Source: Deltaproteobacteria bacterium (GTDB lineage: Bacteria; Desulfobacterota; DSM-4660; Desulfatiglandales; HGW-15). Taken from it: DNA of 6,042 bases. Location: the NCBI GenBank assembly GCA_019308525.1, contig JAFDIC010000280.1:1-6042 (forward strand), in the 5' to 3' direction. Numbering within the stretch: the stretch's first letter is position 1; each line of letters begins with the position of its first letter. Both the position numbers and the translations under genes were made by a program. This document shows, in pieces, positions 4,966-6,042 of the stretch. A model generated the notes under the pieces. That model saw only the letters and a list, made by a program, of their open reading frames with translations, did not search any database and was not told the origin of the DNA.

Positions 4966-6009
4966 ATGCATTGCCCTCGATTACAGGATTTGCCATCGCC
5001 ACAAGCCTGCAAGACTGGTTGGCCCTGGACAGAGGAATCACCCCCGGTACCGGAGACAATGCAGGATGGCTCCCCCTGGCCGAAAATAACCATCATTACC
5101 CCTAGCTTCAATCAAAGTGCGTTCATTGAAGAAACCATTCGTTCTGTGCTGCTACAAGGTTATCCCGATATTCAATACATGATCTTTGACGGCGGTTCCA
5201 CTGATAACTCGGTTGATATCATAAAGAAATATGAGAAGTGGATAGAATACTGGGAGAGCAAACCCGACAGGGGTCAATCCCACGCCATAAACAAGGGCTT
5301 CACAAAGGCCAGGGGCGAAATTGTTGCCTGGATAAATTCAGACGATTTCTATTGCCAAAATGCCTTCTGTACTTCAGCTGGATGGCTCTCCAAGGAAGAG
5401 GGAATTTATTTCATCTATGGCGACTGCCACGTCATAGACGAGGAAGGAGGAAGAATAGACTACTACAAAGGCAAGTTCTATAGCTCTCAGGATTTCAAGG
5501 CCTACTGGAAACATTACATTCCACAGCCCAGCGCCTTTTTTCTGAGCGACGTAATCCGCGATGTAGGCCTCCTGGATGAAGGCTTGGATTTCGTCATGGA
5601 CTATGACTTTTGGCTCAGGTGCAGCCTCAAGTATTTTTTGTACTATACGAACGAGGCAATTGCAAACTTCAGGATACACGCGGTTTCCAAGACCTCGGCC
5701 CATAAGGAATCATTCGACGTTGAACTGGATAGAGCGGTAAGGAGGTACTGGGGGAAGCCCCTTTCTCCGGCCTATTGGAGATATTGGTTTTCCAGGAACA
5801 GGTTCCGTTCCGGAGTACTGAGATGGAATGCATATAAGGCGATGCAACAGGGAAACCTGAAGAAATGCTTGGAGCAGATTATCAAATCCATCATCTATTA
5901 CCCCCCTTTTTTTCTGGACAGAAAGTTCTATCGAAGGGATAACCTCAAGGACAAGTACCTCCCCTTTCTGTCCGGGCTCATGTTTCCAGGGTCCAAGAGG
6001 TGCCAATGA
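4966..6009 (+). CDS. Family 2 (GT-A) glycosyltransferase
   Basis: The 347-residue enzyme should transfer a sugar from a nucleotide-sugar to the growing glycan on the cytoplasmic face. The leader KTGWPWTEES (16-25) followed by DGSPWPKITIITPSFNQ (34-50) is a recognisable signature of one GT2 subgroup, so the N-terminus is real. The GT-A fold then shows the nucleotide-binding DGGSTD (75-80), PDRGQSHAINKG (100-111), the metal-binding NSDD (124-127, DXD equivalent) and the acceptor-side MDYDFWLR (211-218). The remaining 90 residues, with many aromatic and basic residues (for example YWRYWFSRNRFR, 270-281), may lie on the membrane surface. ATG 4966 comes ten bases after the methyltransferase stop, with AAGAGGAT at 4946-4953 as a rather distant ribosome site. 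The sugar and linkage are unknown. Confidence 0.92.
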   Translation: MHCPRLQDLPSPQACKTGWPWTEESPPVPETMQDGSPWPKITIITPSFNQSAFIEETIRSVLLQGYPDIQYMIFDGGSTDNSVDIIKKYEKWIEYWESKPDRGQSHAINKGFTKARGEIVAWINSDDFYCQNAFCTSAGWLSKEEGIYFIYGDCHVIDEEGGRIDYYKGKFYSSQDFKAYWKHYIPQPSAFFLSDVIRDVGLLDEGLDFVMDYDFWLRCSLKYFLYYTNEAIANFRIHAVSKTSAHKESFDVELDRAVRRYWGKPLSPAYWRYWFSRNRFRSGVLRWNAYKAMQQGNLKKCLEQIIKSIIYYPPFFLDRKFYRRDNLKDKYLPFLSGLMFPGSKRCQ

Positions 6010-6042
6010 AGGTATTCATGGATGAAAGGAAAATGCCCAGCA
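6006..6042 (+). CDS. Start of a further operon gene, cut by the window edge
   Basis: ATG at 6006 overlaps the glycosyltransferase stop as ATGA, a common sign of translational coupling. AGAGG at 5996-6000 sits five bases upstream as a good ribosome site. The frame stays open to the end, giving MKVFMDERKMPS. Twelve residues are too few to name a family; position suggests another polysaccharide gene. Confidence 0.6.
   Translation, partial: MKVFMDERKMPS

Overview
The window is a single-strand (+) run of genes for making and exporting a cell-surface polysaccharide (O-antigen type). It suggests a Gram-negative bacterium: the first gene encodes an exported BamE-like protein, and the core is a Wzm/Wzt ABC exporter with a C-terminal cargo-binding domain. 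The glycosyltransferase with a KTGWPWTEES leader, the heptamer arrays and a four-helix bundle gene fit an environmental deltaproteobacterium (Desulfobacterota) or a relative. That lineage is a guess from family resemblance, because no rRNA or other marker is present.

Layout. Bases 1-670 carry no convincing gene. They hold a possible leftward promoter (228-255), a pair of inverted GTAG-type REP palindromes (339-413) with a third decayed copy (416-439), and a leader hairpin (610-650). A small secreted coiled-coil/BamE-like protein follows (671-1060). The polysaccharide block comprises wzm permease (1265-2104), a four-helix bundle (S23/IVP-type) gene (2154-2534), wzt ATPase (2647-3996), an FkbM-type methyltransferase (3999-4955), a family 2 glycosyltransferase (4966-6009), and the first 37 bases of another gene that overlaps the glycosyltransferase stop by four bases.

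How they work together. Wzm and Wzt should form the inner-membrane pump that moves a finished, lipid-linked glycan to the periplasm. Wzt has a long C-terminal domain of the kind that reads the modified end of the chain. The glycosyltransferase would help build the repeat unit, and the methyltransferase two bases after wzt could add the modification that Wzt reads. That last link is inference.

Most unusual point. The four-helix bundle gene splits wzm from wzt and is bracketed by degenerate 7-base periodic arrays in opposite orientation: GAC every 7 bases on the left and GTC every 7 bases on the right. The left array starts at the base after the wzm stop, and the right array ends within a few bases of the wzt start. 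Without this block the two exporter genes would almost touch. A third, cleaner array of the same heptamer (GGTCAGC) lies in frame inside wzt, encoding part of a linker before the ATPase core. The four-helix bundle gene is also much more AT-rich (about 40% GC by hand count) than the adjacent wzt ATPase region (about 55-60%). Together this looks like an insertion unit with its own repeat signature. Its mechanism is unknown to me.
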